Assembly (NCBI GenBank): GCA_947579605.1
Contig: OX388314.1
Location: forward strand, 16,489,982-16,553,981
Length of the DNA: 64,000 nt
Direction: 5' to 3'
Origin: Athripsodes cinereus
Lineage: Eukaryota > Arthropoda > Insecta > Trichoptera > Leptoceridae
The notes under the pieces are model-generated. The model did not search any database. It was not told the origin of the DNA and saw only the letters and a program-made list of their open reading frames with translations. Of the stretch, positions 46,363 to 60,900 are shown piece after piece. Both the position numbers and the translations under genes were made by a program. The stretch's first letter is position 1. Every line of letters begins with the position of its first letter.

Positions 46363-48866
46363 ATTATCTATGCAAGTTGAGATGCATATATGAGAGCTGT
46401 CAAGATACGGCTCTAGATTCTATTATTCATCTTCACGCCGGAGCCGTATCTACTTGAATGTTATAATATAATGGTTGACAGCTTTTCCATATGTACAACG
46501 TACAACCTACCACTATTTTGTATAACAGTGGAGGTACATATATATATACTATCTAATGGGAAACTTTATCTAGTCAACTTCCGCCATCCACCGCATTTTA
46601 TAAAGGAAAGCATTCAACACAGTTTCTAAACGATATGGTTATGTTTCATAGTGCATATCACAGAAATATTCGATGTTTCACTTTTATTGTATTGTGCAAA
46701 AAATAGAGAGGAAATAATCAACAGCTAAATAATAATAACCTCTGAAATAAATACGGAGGTGATTTTAAAATAAAACCATATCAAAGGAGATAAAAAAAAT
46801 TCATACATAAAAGTTATGAAAAGCTTTGTTAATTTAAATTGTTAAAAAGGTGCCTACTCCTACTACTACTACATAAATTAATTAGGAGAATATTAGAAAA
46901 AAAATTAATTATACATATAATTTAAAAAATCTATCTAGTTTCACACAAGCAGCCGGATATACCTAACCACATTGAATTCAGTAAAAAATATGTCTCTAAA
47001 TATAACTGATTCACTTTTTATAATTAACGAGACCGAGTGGCATCAATAGACAAACAGAAAGATTTGATGTTATCATTTAAAGTAATTTAAAATAGATGAA
47101 ATTGAATTACAATAGGTAAAAATATGTCTTTTAGGTAAAAAGAGACGATGTGCTGTTGTGAATATCGCACCTGGATGATGTCAAGGATATCCAGTATCAA
47201 TCTAATGTTATAATTACGAGGTAAATCTAATAGTAAATACGGACTCACTACGCGAGTAGGCGATATCGTACACCCACAATTATCAGTAAAGGAGGAAGGT
47301 TCAATCATCTACTAATCAAAATATTTACATCTATTTACAACAAATAATGTAGTCTGAATATGGAAAGACCAGATATATTATAGAATAAGGTTTATCAATC
47401 AAGTTATGTAACTTATGTGTTAAACAGACATGAAATGAGTCACGCCAGCTTTAACATGCTTCACAAAACCGTATCAAAACAAATCGTAAGATGTTTGAAG
47501 TTGTTATTTTTGGATCTGTTATGAATAATTGGTGAAACCTCTTTTTTCTCGAGCTTCCAATTTCCACACTTTAGGCACTTTAGGGAATAATTTTATGGAA
47601 ATATCAACATTAATCGAAGTCAGAAGACCGTTAGAAAAACAAAAGCAAAGGCTATTGGATAACATCGACCGAAATCTAGAGGAGCTAAATACGCATTGAC
47701 GGACTACCACCGGATATCGCCGAAGTCTTGGGACTTCCATTTTTCCGAATTTCTACATTAAACATATCTTATCCACACCGGAAGCGTAATAATGAACAAC
47801 TAAAACGCTGGTCGGCCAAAATAAAGGCTTTTCGGCCATCGTAAGTAAAAAATATCAAAAATGCCAATACGAATCAGAATAAAAGTGATCGACTATGAGT
47901 GACGAATTGTAATTAAAAAAATAATGAATATTTGTATTTTGGATAAAGGTTTTGTTAAATTTAAATAAATATTTATATTACTAATGTTTCCTATTTATAA
48001 TTACGTGACTTCACGCTGTTACTAGTTTTACAATCTGAATGAATCTGTAGGTGTGATTCAGAGACTTGCTTCGATGTACCTATTAAAAGCTACGGATTCG
48101 TATACTTACATATATTAATTTAGTGTGGGCTCCGAGTAAACTATTACTGGAGGCGTATTAATTCCTATTAGGTGAAACCACCTGTCTTCAACTTGCTAAA
48201 TTCTCATTTGTAAAGTGGTAATATAAATCTTATTTAACACTTTTGTACAAAAACTAAAACACTACAAATATCACGCCTTTAATATAAAAATTATACATAT
48301 TCGACTATTGCCACACTTTATTGAGCATAATAAAGAGAATTGATTGAACACAGTATGTAGTGGGTAAAATAATTTAGTATTTATAAAGGTATCTGTATAA
48401 ATAGGTGAGTGTGTATATATATTATACATAATTTTATTATTGTACACGAGTAGGTACTTAAAATAACTAGGTACGTAAATTGTATGTAAGGTTGGTTTAT
48501 CATTATCATACTGGTATACATTATTATCACCTCCGTATTAGGATGTGTTGCGTGATGGCAAATTACTAAAAGAACCATTATGTGTCTATATATATTTACA
48601 ATAATATATTATTATTTAACATACTGCATGTATAATAATACTCTGCGTTTAATTATTCTGCTTCAATACTACTACTAATACTGCTGCTAGATACCGACCC
48701 ATACAGACAAAAAATATTTGCAAATAATTCTGTCGACAGGAAAAATTTAATCCTTACAATATTCACGCGAATTAAGTCGAACACACGTCGCGTACCCAAT
48801 GACAATACACTTATTCTTATTTTGAATCAAAATAAATCAAGCATTTGGGTTAGTTGGAAGATATCG
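46363..48866. other. Unassigned AT-rich DNA
   Basis: A slightly GC-richer stretch at 47520-47755 reads MEISTLIEVRRPLEKQKQRL then DNIDRNLEELNT on the + strand before a stop, possibly an old transposon coding remnant. I could not place it. Confidence 0.35.
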
Positions 48867-48975
48867 CGTCCCTGCGATAAACTCGCCCATTGTGCAAAAT
48901 TATTCGTTTATACCATGTAACTTTATAATTTGTATCCATATATTTTTTACAATAAAGTTTATTATTATTATGAAG
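48867..48975 (+). repeat. R1 repeat, sense
   Basis: cctgcgataaactcgcccat is the reverse complement of the R1 head; ends ttttttacaataaagtttat then (TTA)n, fitting a retroelement 3' tail. Confidence 0.55.
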
Positions 48976-50802
48976 TCTAATTTCTCGGCATCTTGGAATG
49001 CAATCGGGAGATTCGATTAATTCATTCGCGAGTCCGCGAAACAGATCGTGCGTTAGACATACTCAATAGTAAAATTAAACAAAAATAATAAATATTAATT
49101 TTATTTGATAATCTTTTCTAAAATCTAGAATACAAAGTAGTAACGGCGAATTGAAATTAGTACAAGTTAATAAAAAATACATGAATATAATATATGTTTT
49201 TGGGTACGGGACTAGTATTTAAAATCTTTTAAAATTATCTAAAATCACACATATAACGTGTTAAATAACTAAGTACCTAGTAAGGTAGGTACATGAAATA
49301 CATTCATAGCTATGAAGTAATTAATTTTTACTGTGTAAGTACTGATACAGGATAGTTATAATAACCAATTAACGTAAAATCTACAAACATGTTTATAGAC
49401 ACGCATCATTTCATAACAAATTGACTAAGAAATCGGCAAAGTAGAAGACAATAATGTACTAAGGTAATGGTAATTTTGCGTATAACTATGGCTGCACGTA
49501 ACTTAATAATGTAAGCCGACACTAATTGTCGAGGGTCATAGATCAGAAAGTCAATATAAAAATATAATAATAAGTTTCATCGCGAAATTAATAGACCGCA
49601 ACATAGTCGCGTTTTCAGTTGTTAAATACAATAGTTAGTACGTTTACAATACTAGAATAGATTTCACCTGATAATTAATAAACCTAATGCAAGTATCGCA
49701 CAACAATAAATTATTCTGATTTAAGTAGGGAAGCTAGTGTTGAAATCCGCAATCAAAATAATACCTAATAATACCTACGAGTTAACTAAAGTATTTTTTT
49801 AACTATAAAAATGGAAAACTTTAAAGCACAAAAAAAAATTGAATTTAGTCTCATGTACGTAAATCAATACGAATACAAGAAAAAAAATCAATAAATAAAT
49901 AAAAAAAAATGACATAAATCTCTTAGAAATTAGTAACTATAGAGTTTCCTAAAATAATTTAAATTGTGGTGTTTAAGAAAATGCATCCGGTAAAACATGC
50001 ACTAGGAACATCATGACCATTTTATTGTATTGTAAAATTTTCATTGCTTACCACTTTATTCTAAATAATATACAAATATTAATCGGAAGTAGCATATAAA
50101 ATTGATAGTAGAGATTACGACACGTGTCAACTGAATAATTGTACATTAGACGTGATGAAAATAACTATATGTATTTTGAATCTACCCGCATTATATTTAA
50201 CATTAAATTTATTATTAGTAATGTTTTATCCAAACTATTTACCCATAGTAATAACAATCGACAGAACACAGGTAACATTATTTTGATAAACTGCAACCAA
50301 ATAAACAAACGTCAGTAACTGTATTATCCTCGGAAACAAACAGGTGTCACTTCCTCATTGCCGTAATTAGTAATATTAATTCGTTTTTTACATCCGCATT
50401 TGTGACTAAATTAATGTACCTACATACATCATTGTTTCTGATACGATAGAAAGTAAACGTGATACTATATAAGTATATACCACCCACCTATCCACCAATA
50501 TACAAATTATATATTTGTGATGGTCGAATATATCTCTCATCTTTAAGAAAAATGTATTACATCATTACTATAATCTAAAATATCCGCCAACTCATGCTCA
50601 ATCTCTTTACATAGACTTTTTTGGAAGCGGTCGAGTGGACTCACTTTTTAAACTCATTTGAGTGAAGACAAGATAATTCAATCAAGGGACATTTCATTTT
50701 CACTTTTCTTCTTTTCACGGATACAGAATCGATCTACAGCTGTTTATACCAACCTGAGATGACTTAAAAGCTTAGGATACAATCACGATGAATCATTTAC
50801 TT
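48976..50802. other. AT-rich DNA
   Basis: Nothing recognised. One GC-richer spot (cattcgcgagtccgcgaaac at about 49024) has no assigned role. Confidence 0.4.
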
Positions 50803-50918
50803 AGTTTTTATTTATTAATTCTGAACTGTATATTGATTACAAGCAATTTTACACATAAATATAACACAACATCAAATACAATCGACATACAACTATTGAG
50901 TTCATCGCAGAGGTGCGA
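50803..50918 (-). repeat. R1 repeat, diverged, antisense
   Basis: tttattaattctgaactgta, tattgattac, caaatacaatcgacatacaa, then gagttcatcgcagaggtgcg follow the order of the copy at 2659-2783. Confidence 0.5.
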
Positions 50919-51002
50919 TCTTTTCCAACTAACCCATTTTCAACCTCAACCAACTTCCAACTAACACATTTCATATAGTCAGCTGAAAAACAGCCAACAA
51001 TA

Positions 51003-51048
51003 AATTAAGATATTCAGGATGGGTGGTTAACCCCATCGCTGAATTTAG
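51003..51048 (-). repeat. LINE-A 3'-UTR fragment, antisense
   Basis: taagatattcaggatgggtg and accccatcgctgaat match the middle of the LINE-A 3' UTR. Confidence 0.5.
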
Positions 51049-53795
51049 TTACATTTTTTTAGAAAAGACAGGAGGAGGTACAAGGAAAAATACACGTAGG
51101 AAAAGGGACTAGTATGCAGACGCTATTTTTTTAAAAAGTTATCTTAAAGCAATAAAAAAACTCGCTAAGAATAGATGTGGCTTTTAGATAATTATACTTA
51201 TATAGGTATTATTTAAACAAGTGTTTCTTAATTTGAAACACAGTTATATTATATCTTTTCTAAATATTCAGACAATTAATAGCTCTGCCGTCCAATCACT
51301 GTTCGTAATACACTACCTGTTCCATTAGTTGCAGCAGTGCATCTAATATAATTTATGACTGACAATATTACATGTAATAATGAAATGTCTCTCTATGATG
51401 AATTGCTTTGATTCAGCAAATGGCAACTTAACTCCCACATTAATATCCGTTGAAATGAATTTGCAACAGCAGCCCACTGACGCACTTAAGCAACTCGCTT
51501 ACAACATGCGTGAGCTTATTTATTATTGAACACGCTGCTGTCAAATAATTACTCTGAATTGCCCACTTGTCTCGCGATGTTGTATCATGTTATGCACTTA
51601 TCTAAGTGCAATGCATTACAATATTATTTTATTTACATATCACTGGTGCTGCGTACCGTGTCTCGTCTGTTCAACATCGATCATTCCAGTTTTAACTCGA
51701 CCCATAAATCTTCTATGTGCACCACAGCACCTAATAGGATTTATACGCGCACACACACAACATTATAAACCTATTCTCGCACTGTCTAACAAACATCCTT
51801 CATACTATTTATAATAACGTAAAGTTTATTATATTATGCATTCATGTTGTAAATCGGAATTTAGCGTGTGAAGTGTAATGACCTACGGACATTACATAAT
51901 ATTAAACAGAAACTTTGAAATGAGAAGAATTAATTATTATGAATGGATAATTACCTAAGTGGTATTTCATAAACACAGTTAAGCATTCCAATCAAATACA
52001 TGAACATAAATATTTCAAAAATTACAAAAACAGACAGAAACATATGTTAAACAATTGAAATCAATCAATTTGTAGGTAAATAAATATTTGTATGATTAAT
52101 TACAGCCTGCTTGTAATTGTTCGTTATTTTGGAAGAAAATTTGACTTAATTCCGTGCGCTGTCACTTATGTACAATACAAAATAGTTTACCCGTGCACTT
52201 TCGAACCCCACACCTAAATTCAACAAGATCGTAATAAATTTGAACATAATGTGCAGAGGGTTCGTTTACCCCTTAATGGTGGAGGATTCTAATCCTTGCG
52301 GGGTGAACAATATAACAAACATTATTCTATGCAGGGCTCTGGAACATTGTATTCATAACACAACAGATGGCGGAGAGGTTTCTATGAGAGCGATAGTGCT
52401 TCATAATTCTATGCAATATAAATCAATAACACGCATGTGATTAATCGGGAAGATAAATTCGCAAACTCCGCCCAAAATCACATTCAAATAGTTTTACCTA
52501 TAAATGATGTCGAATTTTCAAGGGAAAAAAGAGAGTAATACATTGTCAAAATTATGTATTCGTATCAAAATTATAGTAACTGTAATAAACAATCAAAATT
52601 GACAATAGTTAGGAAAAATTAGACATAATCGTATAAAAAACTATCTATTGAATTAAGAAAGTTAGTTTGTTGTTTAGAATTAGATGTTATTCTTCATGTT
52701 GTTAAAGACAGTGACCCGAAACTCGTAACTATATTGAGTAAACAATATTGCAAATGTAAGAATTTTATAATTCGTAAAAGATAATACCAGGTTAAAGGAA
52801 ATCGACAGGTGTTACTGGCATTAACTACCATAATATTACAAAAGGTTAATGACATAGATGGATCACAATCGTTTGCACTACTAAATGGTAAAAACACCTC
52901 TATACTTAGTATTACATATATTAATATACAAATAAAAAAAAACAAATAACTATCGAATGAAAGAGCAAGTGTAAAGAAAGCGGGAATGAAAATAGTTAAG
53001 ACTTGTTTAGAGAGTATTTATAAGTAGTGTGTTAAAACGAGAATGTTATTATCATAATTCTGCATAAGACTAGAGAAATGTGCATTGCAGTCAGTCGAGA
53101 AATATAATTATATTGAAGCTATAAAACATTTAAACTCAAACGCAGTTTATTACACGTGCATGGTAGAGCACTATCTATATTTACGATGGCACAAGCCACT
53201 GTATGTTGTATTAAATATAAGCCATTAGCACATTTCGAAGGGAGAAAACAATAATCTTTACAATACGATTTAGGTGTGTGTTCAAAATACTCCAATGAAC
53301 TTAATTGCTTTTCCAATACACAGATAACGTTGTTTACAACAACAAAATACATAATGAAGAAACAAATTAATCGCCTTCAATGCTACCGAGTAAGCTATTG
53401 AACCTCTTCAATAAATTAGTACCTATACAAAAAAATAAACCGTTTTCAATACGTAAAACTTAATGCAGTTGTGTACATAAAAAAACAATTGCTCATACAT
53501 TGAAATGCACAAAACGATCAAATAAACACTTCAAAAGAAGCAATGTGTGCTTAGGTACATTATTAAATCGTATATTATTTAAATCAATCAAAACATGTTT
53601 TTACGTATACGTATAATTACAATAACTCAAATACGAAGTCTTTGTTTAAAGCCAACAACCTAAGTTTTAAAAATATGTATATAAAACATCGTCATAATAG
53701 TCTTACTGCTAACAGCAGGTCTCACCATAATATTTCTTGGGATGTCACTGATATGCAAAAATAAATGCGGTGTCGCGCAGGTGATGTTTCTGCAG
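51049..53795. other. AT-rich DNA
   Basis: No gene recognised. 51270-51560 and 52245-52440 are a little more GC-rich and may be degraded repeats. Confidence 0.35.
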
Positions 53796-53951
53796 GAATG
53801 TGATCCGTATGATATGACAATGGAGAGCGAGCGTTGGAGTATTGGTAGTGATATCGAAAGCAGTCATCAGCACGACAGGAGTCAGGACACGAGACCACGA
53901 AATAATCATCAGAAGAATTCCGAGAAACATGTCCAGATGGTCTTTACTTAA
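53796..53951 (+). other. Possible orphan exon
   Basis: After a good acceptor (gatgtttctgcag), the frame reads ECDPYDMTMESERWSIGSDI, then a polar stretch to a stop at 53949-53951. GC is higher than in the flanks. The opposite strand is also open, there is no partner exon, and no family is recognised. It could be the last exon of an unseen transcript or a chance frame. Confidence 0.2.
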
Positions 53952-54049
53952 GATACACGTACTTTTTTACCTTTGTTACATACAATTTTGACCTTTCTTA
54001 TTAATTTAAATATCTATCATAATTAATTTAATATACCTACTACTATACC

Positions 54050-54172
54050 CATCATGGCATATCTCACAAGTGATGTGGTCAGAGCACTAACGCATGTATT
54101 AAACATGCAGATTGTTCTCTCCGCGCCAATAAAGCTACAGACATTCAGGATAGGAGGCATGCCTCATCTTTA
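54050..54172 (-). repeat. LINE-A 3'-UTR copy, antisense
   Basis: catcatggcatatctcacaa, ccgcgccaataaagctacag, acattcaggataggaggcat and gcctcatc match the family. It stops exactly where the palindromic cluster begins. Confidence 0.7.
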
Positions 54173-54345
54173 TAGATTCGTAAAATTCTTTTCGCAAACA
54201 AATCGTTGGTAAATTTACCAACGATTTGTTTGCGAAAAGTTAATATTATAGATTCGTACTAATGAATCGTTTGTACTATCGCTGGTCCTAATCTGATAGT
54301 ACCTACGTACCAATGATTCGTTGTGAAATTTCGTTAGTATTTTTC
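54170..54345. repeat. Palindromic cluster, including a 52-bp perfect palindrome
   Basis: 54188-54239 is a perfect, spacer-free palindrome (arms of 26; right arm begins tttaccaacgatttgtttgc). It is flanked by 13-base direct repeats ttatagattcgta at 54170-54182 and 54246-54258. To the right is a second hairpin, gtactatc...gatagtac, and two further diverged copies of the arm motif (actaatgaatcgtttg and accaatgattcgttgtgaaa). Confidence 0.85.
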
Positions 54346-57300
54346 TCAGTGTACGTTCATGTGAGATATGCATCTTCCCATTATGAGTACTTAACTACCT
54401 ATCTATCGACATTCCGGTAAGGAACATTCCTTTAATTACTTCCCTCTCGGTGTAGTTTACAAACGCAATACTTGAGTTATTTTAAGATTTCTATACACGT
54501 CTCATTAAGAGGAAGGAGCGGATCATTAACAGGATTCAGTACGGTTTGTTCAACTCTACTCGTTGGATCACTTACTAACGGTAACTGATATTATATACCA
54601 AGTTCTCTTTCAACCGAAGGTGAAACAAATAAAGACTTCAGTGTAGTCTAGGGAGAAGATAATAAACAGGGTGCTAAAAATATATGATAGAACTCAAGCA
54701 CGTCTACTGTGGTATATATTTCGAAAGAAAATAAAAAGCTAAGTATGTAAGGAAATCTAGAAAGAGTTTACCGAACAAAGGCAGACTAATTACATCGTTA
54801 CAGCGAACCATAAAAAAAGAAATCCACGCACTAATGGAAGAAGCCAAACGCACGATAAACACGAAAACGCAACATCACAATATCAACGACCTTCACTTAT
54901 AGCAATATTATTGCTCTGAATGGACACACCCACCGCGGGACGTCTGCCTGCCAAACGATGCGAAATAACAAGTTGATACCGAGTTTAATAGATAATACTT
55001 AGCTAAGACTAGACACACGATTGTTATGATTCACCTGTGGTAGAATGACAGGCCATCCTATAATACTCATATGTAACGCCGTACATGATTATGGTGGATT
55101 ACGTTCTTCAACATCATTATTTTCCGCTCTGATGAACGAAACAAACTGGACGCAGTGATGATGATATACAAAAATATAATAATATCAACTACACTAATGA
55201 CACTATTGATAATGCGTGTTTAGTATGTATTCAGTATTACATATATTCCAGTCATGTACGAGACATTACCTAGTACGTGTAGATCGCGGTATCTATTATG
55301 CAGCCAAATGTGGAACATATTCTTACCATTCTCGGATAACTCCACATTACGCGGACTATTTAGAGTGGTGATGATAATAGCGGGAGAAAGCAACGCGATT
55401 ATTTGTCAAATGACAAAAAAGTATTGTAATTACCGGATGTGGTAGTACAGTGTGGCTAGTGTAACGGTGTATAACCACTCTGTAAGACAAACATAGCTAC
55501 AAATTATTATTATCATACGATACGATACATGTACCTACGCACATTACTAAAAAAATGACTGCGAATAAATGGGATGGGAAAATTTTAGAGAAAAACTAAT
55601 CATAAGCCTTGGCGAGTAGCCCAACCGCATGCAAGTTTCGATCCAGTTGACTTTTGATGACATGCAGAAATATAATTACTATTATTATTCGATCGGAACA
55701 TAAACTAAAATCAAACAACTTTAGTGAGTTTCGCTTATGTTGATGTTTTAATAAAGCAATTAACGACCGTTACTTATGCGACTTAACGACTTGTTAGCCA
55801 ATATAGATCGTGATTAAAAGTAAACAAGGAACGAAGCGAAGATTATTACCTACACATTATGTCAATCATTGAGTTAACAAGGTTTCTAAATTTTCAAAAT
55901 ACTTATAGGCAATCTGTTCTGGCGTTTATTGAATAATTAGAAACGGATAAATGCAACCAGTTTAATTGTAAATATTAAATAGCCAATTTTATTCAACATT
56001 CGAAATTATTCAGCATTCTACAAGAACATGGAACAAGATTTCAACGAAGAAATCGTAAGCTAGAAACCAGAAACTTTGTATTATAGATAAGTAGAAATCT
56101 CAATCGACTAGCAATGAACATGAGTACACAATAAATAAAAGACCAGTATCGAGAATAGTTTATTAGAAAATTTATATCACTACGTTCAAAATTATCTATA
56201 TATATTGAAAGCAAATTGCTGGAAATTAGAATAGTAATTGATTCTGAATATTTGAAGAATATTCATAGTCACATAAGGATTAAATCGCCTCTAGAAGGAA
56301 ATAAATTTGAGTGTAACTAACAAACTGTGACGATTCGTGAGAAATGTTTTATGTTCGAACTATATAATCGTAACAACAATTTAACTATATCATAAGTATA
56401 TTATATTCAACCGATAGAACAAGCGCTATACATGGACACGAGGGAGGTGAATAAAGCGTCAGATATCCATACAACGATTATGATAAATAACTCACAAAGT
56501 TTATTACTGTGCATAGGTATATAAGGTTGTCAATGACCCAGATCTAGGAATAAATCAAAGATTAACTAAGTACATGGTTGTATTATATACACCTTTATGC
56601 AAACACAAGACTGAACAATGAACTATGATATATACAGAGGTCTTCTCTATAAAATAGATTTAATAAATTCATATTAAATGGGCTGTGAAATCGTCAGTCG
56701 TAACCGACGAAAACCGTGACCAATTCAGACCAAGATAATATCATCGTACCATCAGGTAGTACCTACAAGATGATAGAAAGTGAGTTTTTGAAAGAGAAAA
56801 GAGAGAGAGAATAAGAAATTTACCTACATGATAATACTTACCTATGAAATAATTATTTATACAAGAATTGTCACAAAGAAATTATCTGGTTTGCATCCAA
56901 TAGCGAGCACGTAGCTGTGTAGACAAATGATCATTGTTTTCTATGAGCAAATCTTAACATAATAATGATAATAACATAGCCAGGGACACGCATAACAATA
57001 ATGTGTATTTTTCTGTTCAATATTTAATAAGAATGTGTAAACACAGTTGTGCAAATATTATGAATGATAATAATAAATCGTGTCGAGCAGGTACCTCTAC
57101 TATAGTTATACCATCTGAACGTAAAGTCTCGTCATTGTAGATAAATATTGTGATGTAATTGTATGGAATTGCACATTATTGTACGTACAAGTATTAGATA
57201 TTGTGATTTGTGATTGTGCGACAATTACCATATGCACAATATCGCGTAGCTTCTGATATATATTCAGAGATATCGCTGATCAAATGCGTTCATATACAAC

Positions 57301-57927
57301 TTAGAAGATGACTCGAAGGTGAAAAAGTCCTATATATCCTGAGTAAAATATGAAAGTAATTCGTAGTGTAATATCTTCTACATGATGAATGTAAAGAATA
57401 AGAATCATCAGATTATTTCGCACAGTTAAAAAATAAATAAATAATGGATATAAGTTATAAATAATCAAACTTAAAGCTACAAGTTATAATGCGTTTTTTT
57501 TATAAGTAGGTACTCCCTATGGACCACGAACGATCGGTGTAATTTTCCATAATGTGATTTTATATTGTGTAACTTAGTAATGCGACAGAATATCCGTATG
57601 AAACACATAAATATTTTATGTCATTTGTATCATTACTGAATATTATGCAAAAATAAAATAAATATAAGCAGTACAGCGGTGAAGCAATGGATTAATGTTG
57701 AATCTTGTTTACAAACACAACGAAGTGCCAAGTGTTGAGATATTAATATGTTTAGAATCGCAGATTTTCTATAAACAAAGATGATACTCTAAGTTATCAA
57801 CGCACTGGTGAATAACGTAAATAATGTGATAAATCACTGAAGACTAAGTAATAATCACTGCCTACACCATTATATATTCTGTATCTCCTTATAAAGACAT
57901 AATGATAACATATGTAGATCTATTATG
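54346..57927. other. AT-rich DNA
   Basis: No gene recognised. 54890-54960 and 55254-55445 are less AT-rich; the latter has a 63-codon frame on + and an ATG|GTAAGA donor on -, neither supported by anything else. Confidence 0.35.
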
Positions 57928-57960
57928 GGAGTTACGCAAGGTTGTGTCATGTCCCCAGGT
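57928..57960 (+). mobile_element. Tiny reverse-transcriptase relic
   Basis: Reads GVTQGCVMSPG, matching the GVRQGCxLSP motif of non-LTR polymerases. Flanks are broken. It is a short relic. Confidence 0.5.
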
Positions 57961-60900
57961 ATACAAGTCACAATATACTGAGCTCGTTATGATCTAAATA
58001 GAAGTTTCGATCGTAGGTCGTAATGAAAACTTAAAACATTCTAAACAATACAGCCTCTCTAATCCTAACAAAACATTTTATTGTTATGATTATTTCTTTA
58101 GGAGAGAAAGTAAAAATATTGGCATGGCCCGCCAAACGTGAATAAACTTTTAAACGTGAATATTCGCAATGAATAATTACGATGCTATGTGTGTTTATTA
58201 TATTGCCAGTGAAATACTTTAGAAGAATTACATTTGAAAGTTTGAATGTTGATACAATTTAACGTAACAAGGTGTTAGAGAAACGTTAGTCAACGGAGAC
58301 TCAAAAGAATTGAAAAAATACTAAATTTTATCTTTAAATTACTACTAAGGAGAAGCTGATTGCGTGAAAAAATATAAAACCAACGAGACATCTCACCATA
58401 GAAAATTATTTTCACTTACGGAGAAGTCAATCTGAAATGGGAATATTGCTCTGAATGCATTAACGCCGACAACAATGTGTAACAAGTTAAACTTGATTAA
58501 GGTCTGTTTCAAGAAAATACTACATGCAACCATATTAGAAATAAAGTTATCTTCTCAAAGCTTATCGTAACAACAGTAGAAATCGTTAAATTAATAATTT
58601 CACTGGTGTAATAACCCACTGAGTTGCAATACTAATCTCGTATAACGACCTCAATACTGCGCGAAATCGATAAGTACGCAATTTGTCGCGCAATACATAA
58701 AACCATTACACCGACATCTCGTAGATAAATCAGATTAACAAAGATAATAATGTACCCATACCCATAAAAATATTAATGTGGTTACCCACAGTTGGGTAAC
58801 GTTACGTATCAATAGTATACAATTATACAGTGACTTCGTGAAACACCTGTGGAGACATGTGAACCGATTAAGAAAAAAGAATCAATATAAGAAGCGTCTA
58901 TAAGAATGTTGATAAATGGTCATACATATCTAAAAACATAAAAGAAGTTTAATAGAATAACAATTTACATGTAGCTATTGGGTATATCAGCTGATGAAAT
59001 ATCGAATAGAAAATAATGACTGATAAAAAAAAACATTGTTACAAACAAACACGATAGCAACAAACTGAGAGACATAAAATCAATAAAATACAAATCGAGA
59101 TAAACAATTCAAAACAATGATAAAGAAGTAGCAAAATAATAAAGACGAACAAAAATTCTGAACAAACACAATTCTAGTGAATGTACAAGATAAAAATGTA
59201 ATACTAAGTTAATAAAGACTCTGACAAATCTAAATTAAACATAAATATATACATTATTAATTTTAATGAAATGAATACTTACAACCAACAATATTCTGTT
59301 GTTTATTTTTTTCCTAAACTAACGAGCACAAAAACTACAACCAAGTAATCAAGAATCGCAATGACCAATAACACTTAGTAGACACAAACAATTCTAAGGT
59401 AAACAGAACATCCTTCGACCTCAAAACTGATTCAATTCACATAAGTAATAATAATAAAATTACAAACAATTATTTCACATTTTATTATCGTTGCTTCATC
59501 AAGGCTAGGCATCAATGTCACATAACGAAACAAAACTATTGTTATTGCACAAAAATTATATTAAATTTGATTCCTTAGCTGCCACAAGACAGGTAGACTT
59601 GCGGTTTGATTGAAAATTTGATCTCAGAAGAAATGTCAAAAGATATAAACAAATACGCGCGAGATACAAACGATCGGATAAAAAAATACAACGAGTGACC
59701 TACGGAGTCGACCCGCGCGCGGGAAGTTCCGCTATTCACTAACGTATAATACAACACAATATTATACGAATGGGTATTGCTACGCTACAACTTTACTCAT
59801 CGAGTGCAACATTATAGTACCCATGTAATACGGAGGTGGATACGAGAGGAGAGGTATTATGATAGTCGGGGCACTTCTACTAAACTAAACTAAACTAATA
59901 CAAGACCGGTTTATCAGCAGAGTCTCTAACTCTAAACACAATACACCCGATACATACAATAATTATAATAAATACATTGCACGGAGCATCAAAATAATAT
60001 TGGAATTATAAATAACACCTCGAGGAAGATTCCGAATAACAATCACCGTATCAAATTTCAAAATCACAATTATTTTCAATTCAAAATTACATTAGAGAAT
60101 GAAAGCGAAAACAATAACTAAATACAAATGGAGAGATAACAGAAGGAAATAATAATTATGGGTGTATTTTACCATAGGACTTTTCATTCCATCCTTAGCA
60201 TGAAGCATATTTCAGGAGTACCTATTTTTAAATAATTCTGTCAATTTTAAAAAATATTTTTTCTAAATTTAAAAGATGTGCAAAGCTCCAACGACAACGC
60301 ATCACTTCAGCGGGTAGATCAGAAGGGAGATATGTTTCCCATGGATTATTTACTTACTGACAGCCCAAGTTTATGACGTGCAGTAGTCGATTCGTAAAAT
60401 TTAGGCGATGTTGTAATAATGAAGTTACAAAGATGTGTATAAATAACTGTAAGGAGTACTATGTAAGTGTAGCTACACAAGTAGAACCCGGAAATTAGGG
60501 ACGGGGTGCAACCCCAGCGCAACATACATACATGGCTCCCCCTAATCATGTTATTATGTTTATATCAGAACACCGCGATACACCGAGACGGCTGCAAAGA
60601 AACATGACAAGTACTTGGGTATTCATATACAGACACGAAGAAAGAATATGTAAAAAATATAACATTTTTAGTGCTCGAAGACAAATGTAATTCTCAAGGG
60701 CCTTTAGTTATTGGTGGTCATAGGTTACCTACTTGTTTACTTGAATTAAATTTGAATGATGATTAGTTCTTTTTTATACTATGGTGGTTGCATAAAAAGA
60801 CCAAAGTAACAAATATAATTCAAAGTGAAGAAAATTGCAAACAAAATGGAAATAATATTTCTGATGTATAATACTGTTAAAATCCCATTAATTTAATTCC

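Noticed and set aside
47519..47740. 73-codon frame on the - strand
   Set aside because: The opposite strand reads more like protein but stops quickly; neither could be tied to a family, so no gene is called.
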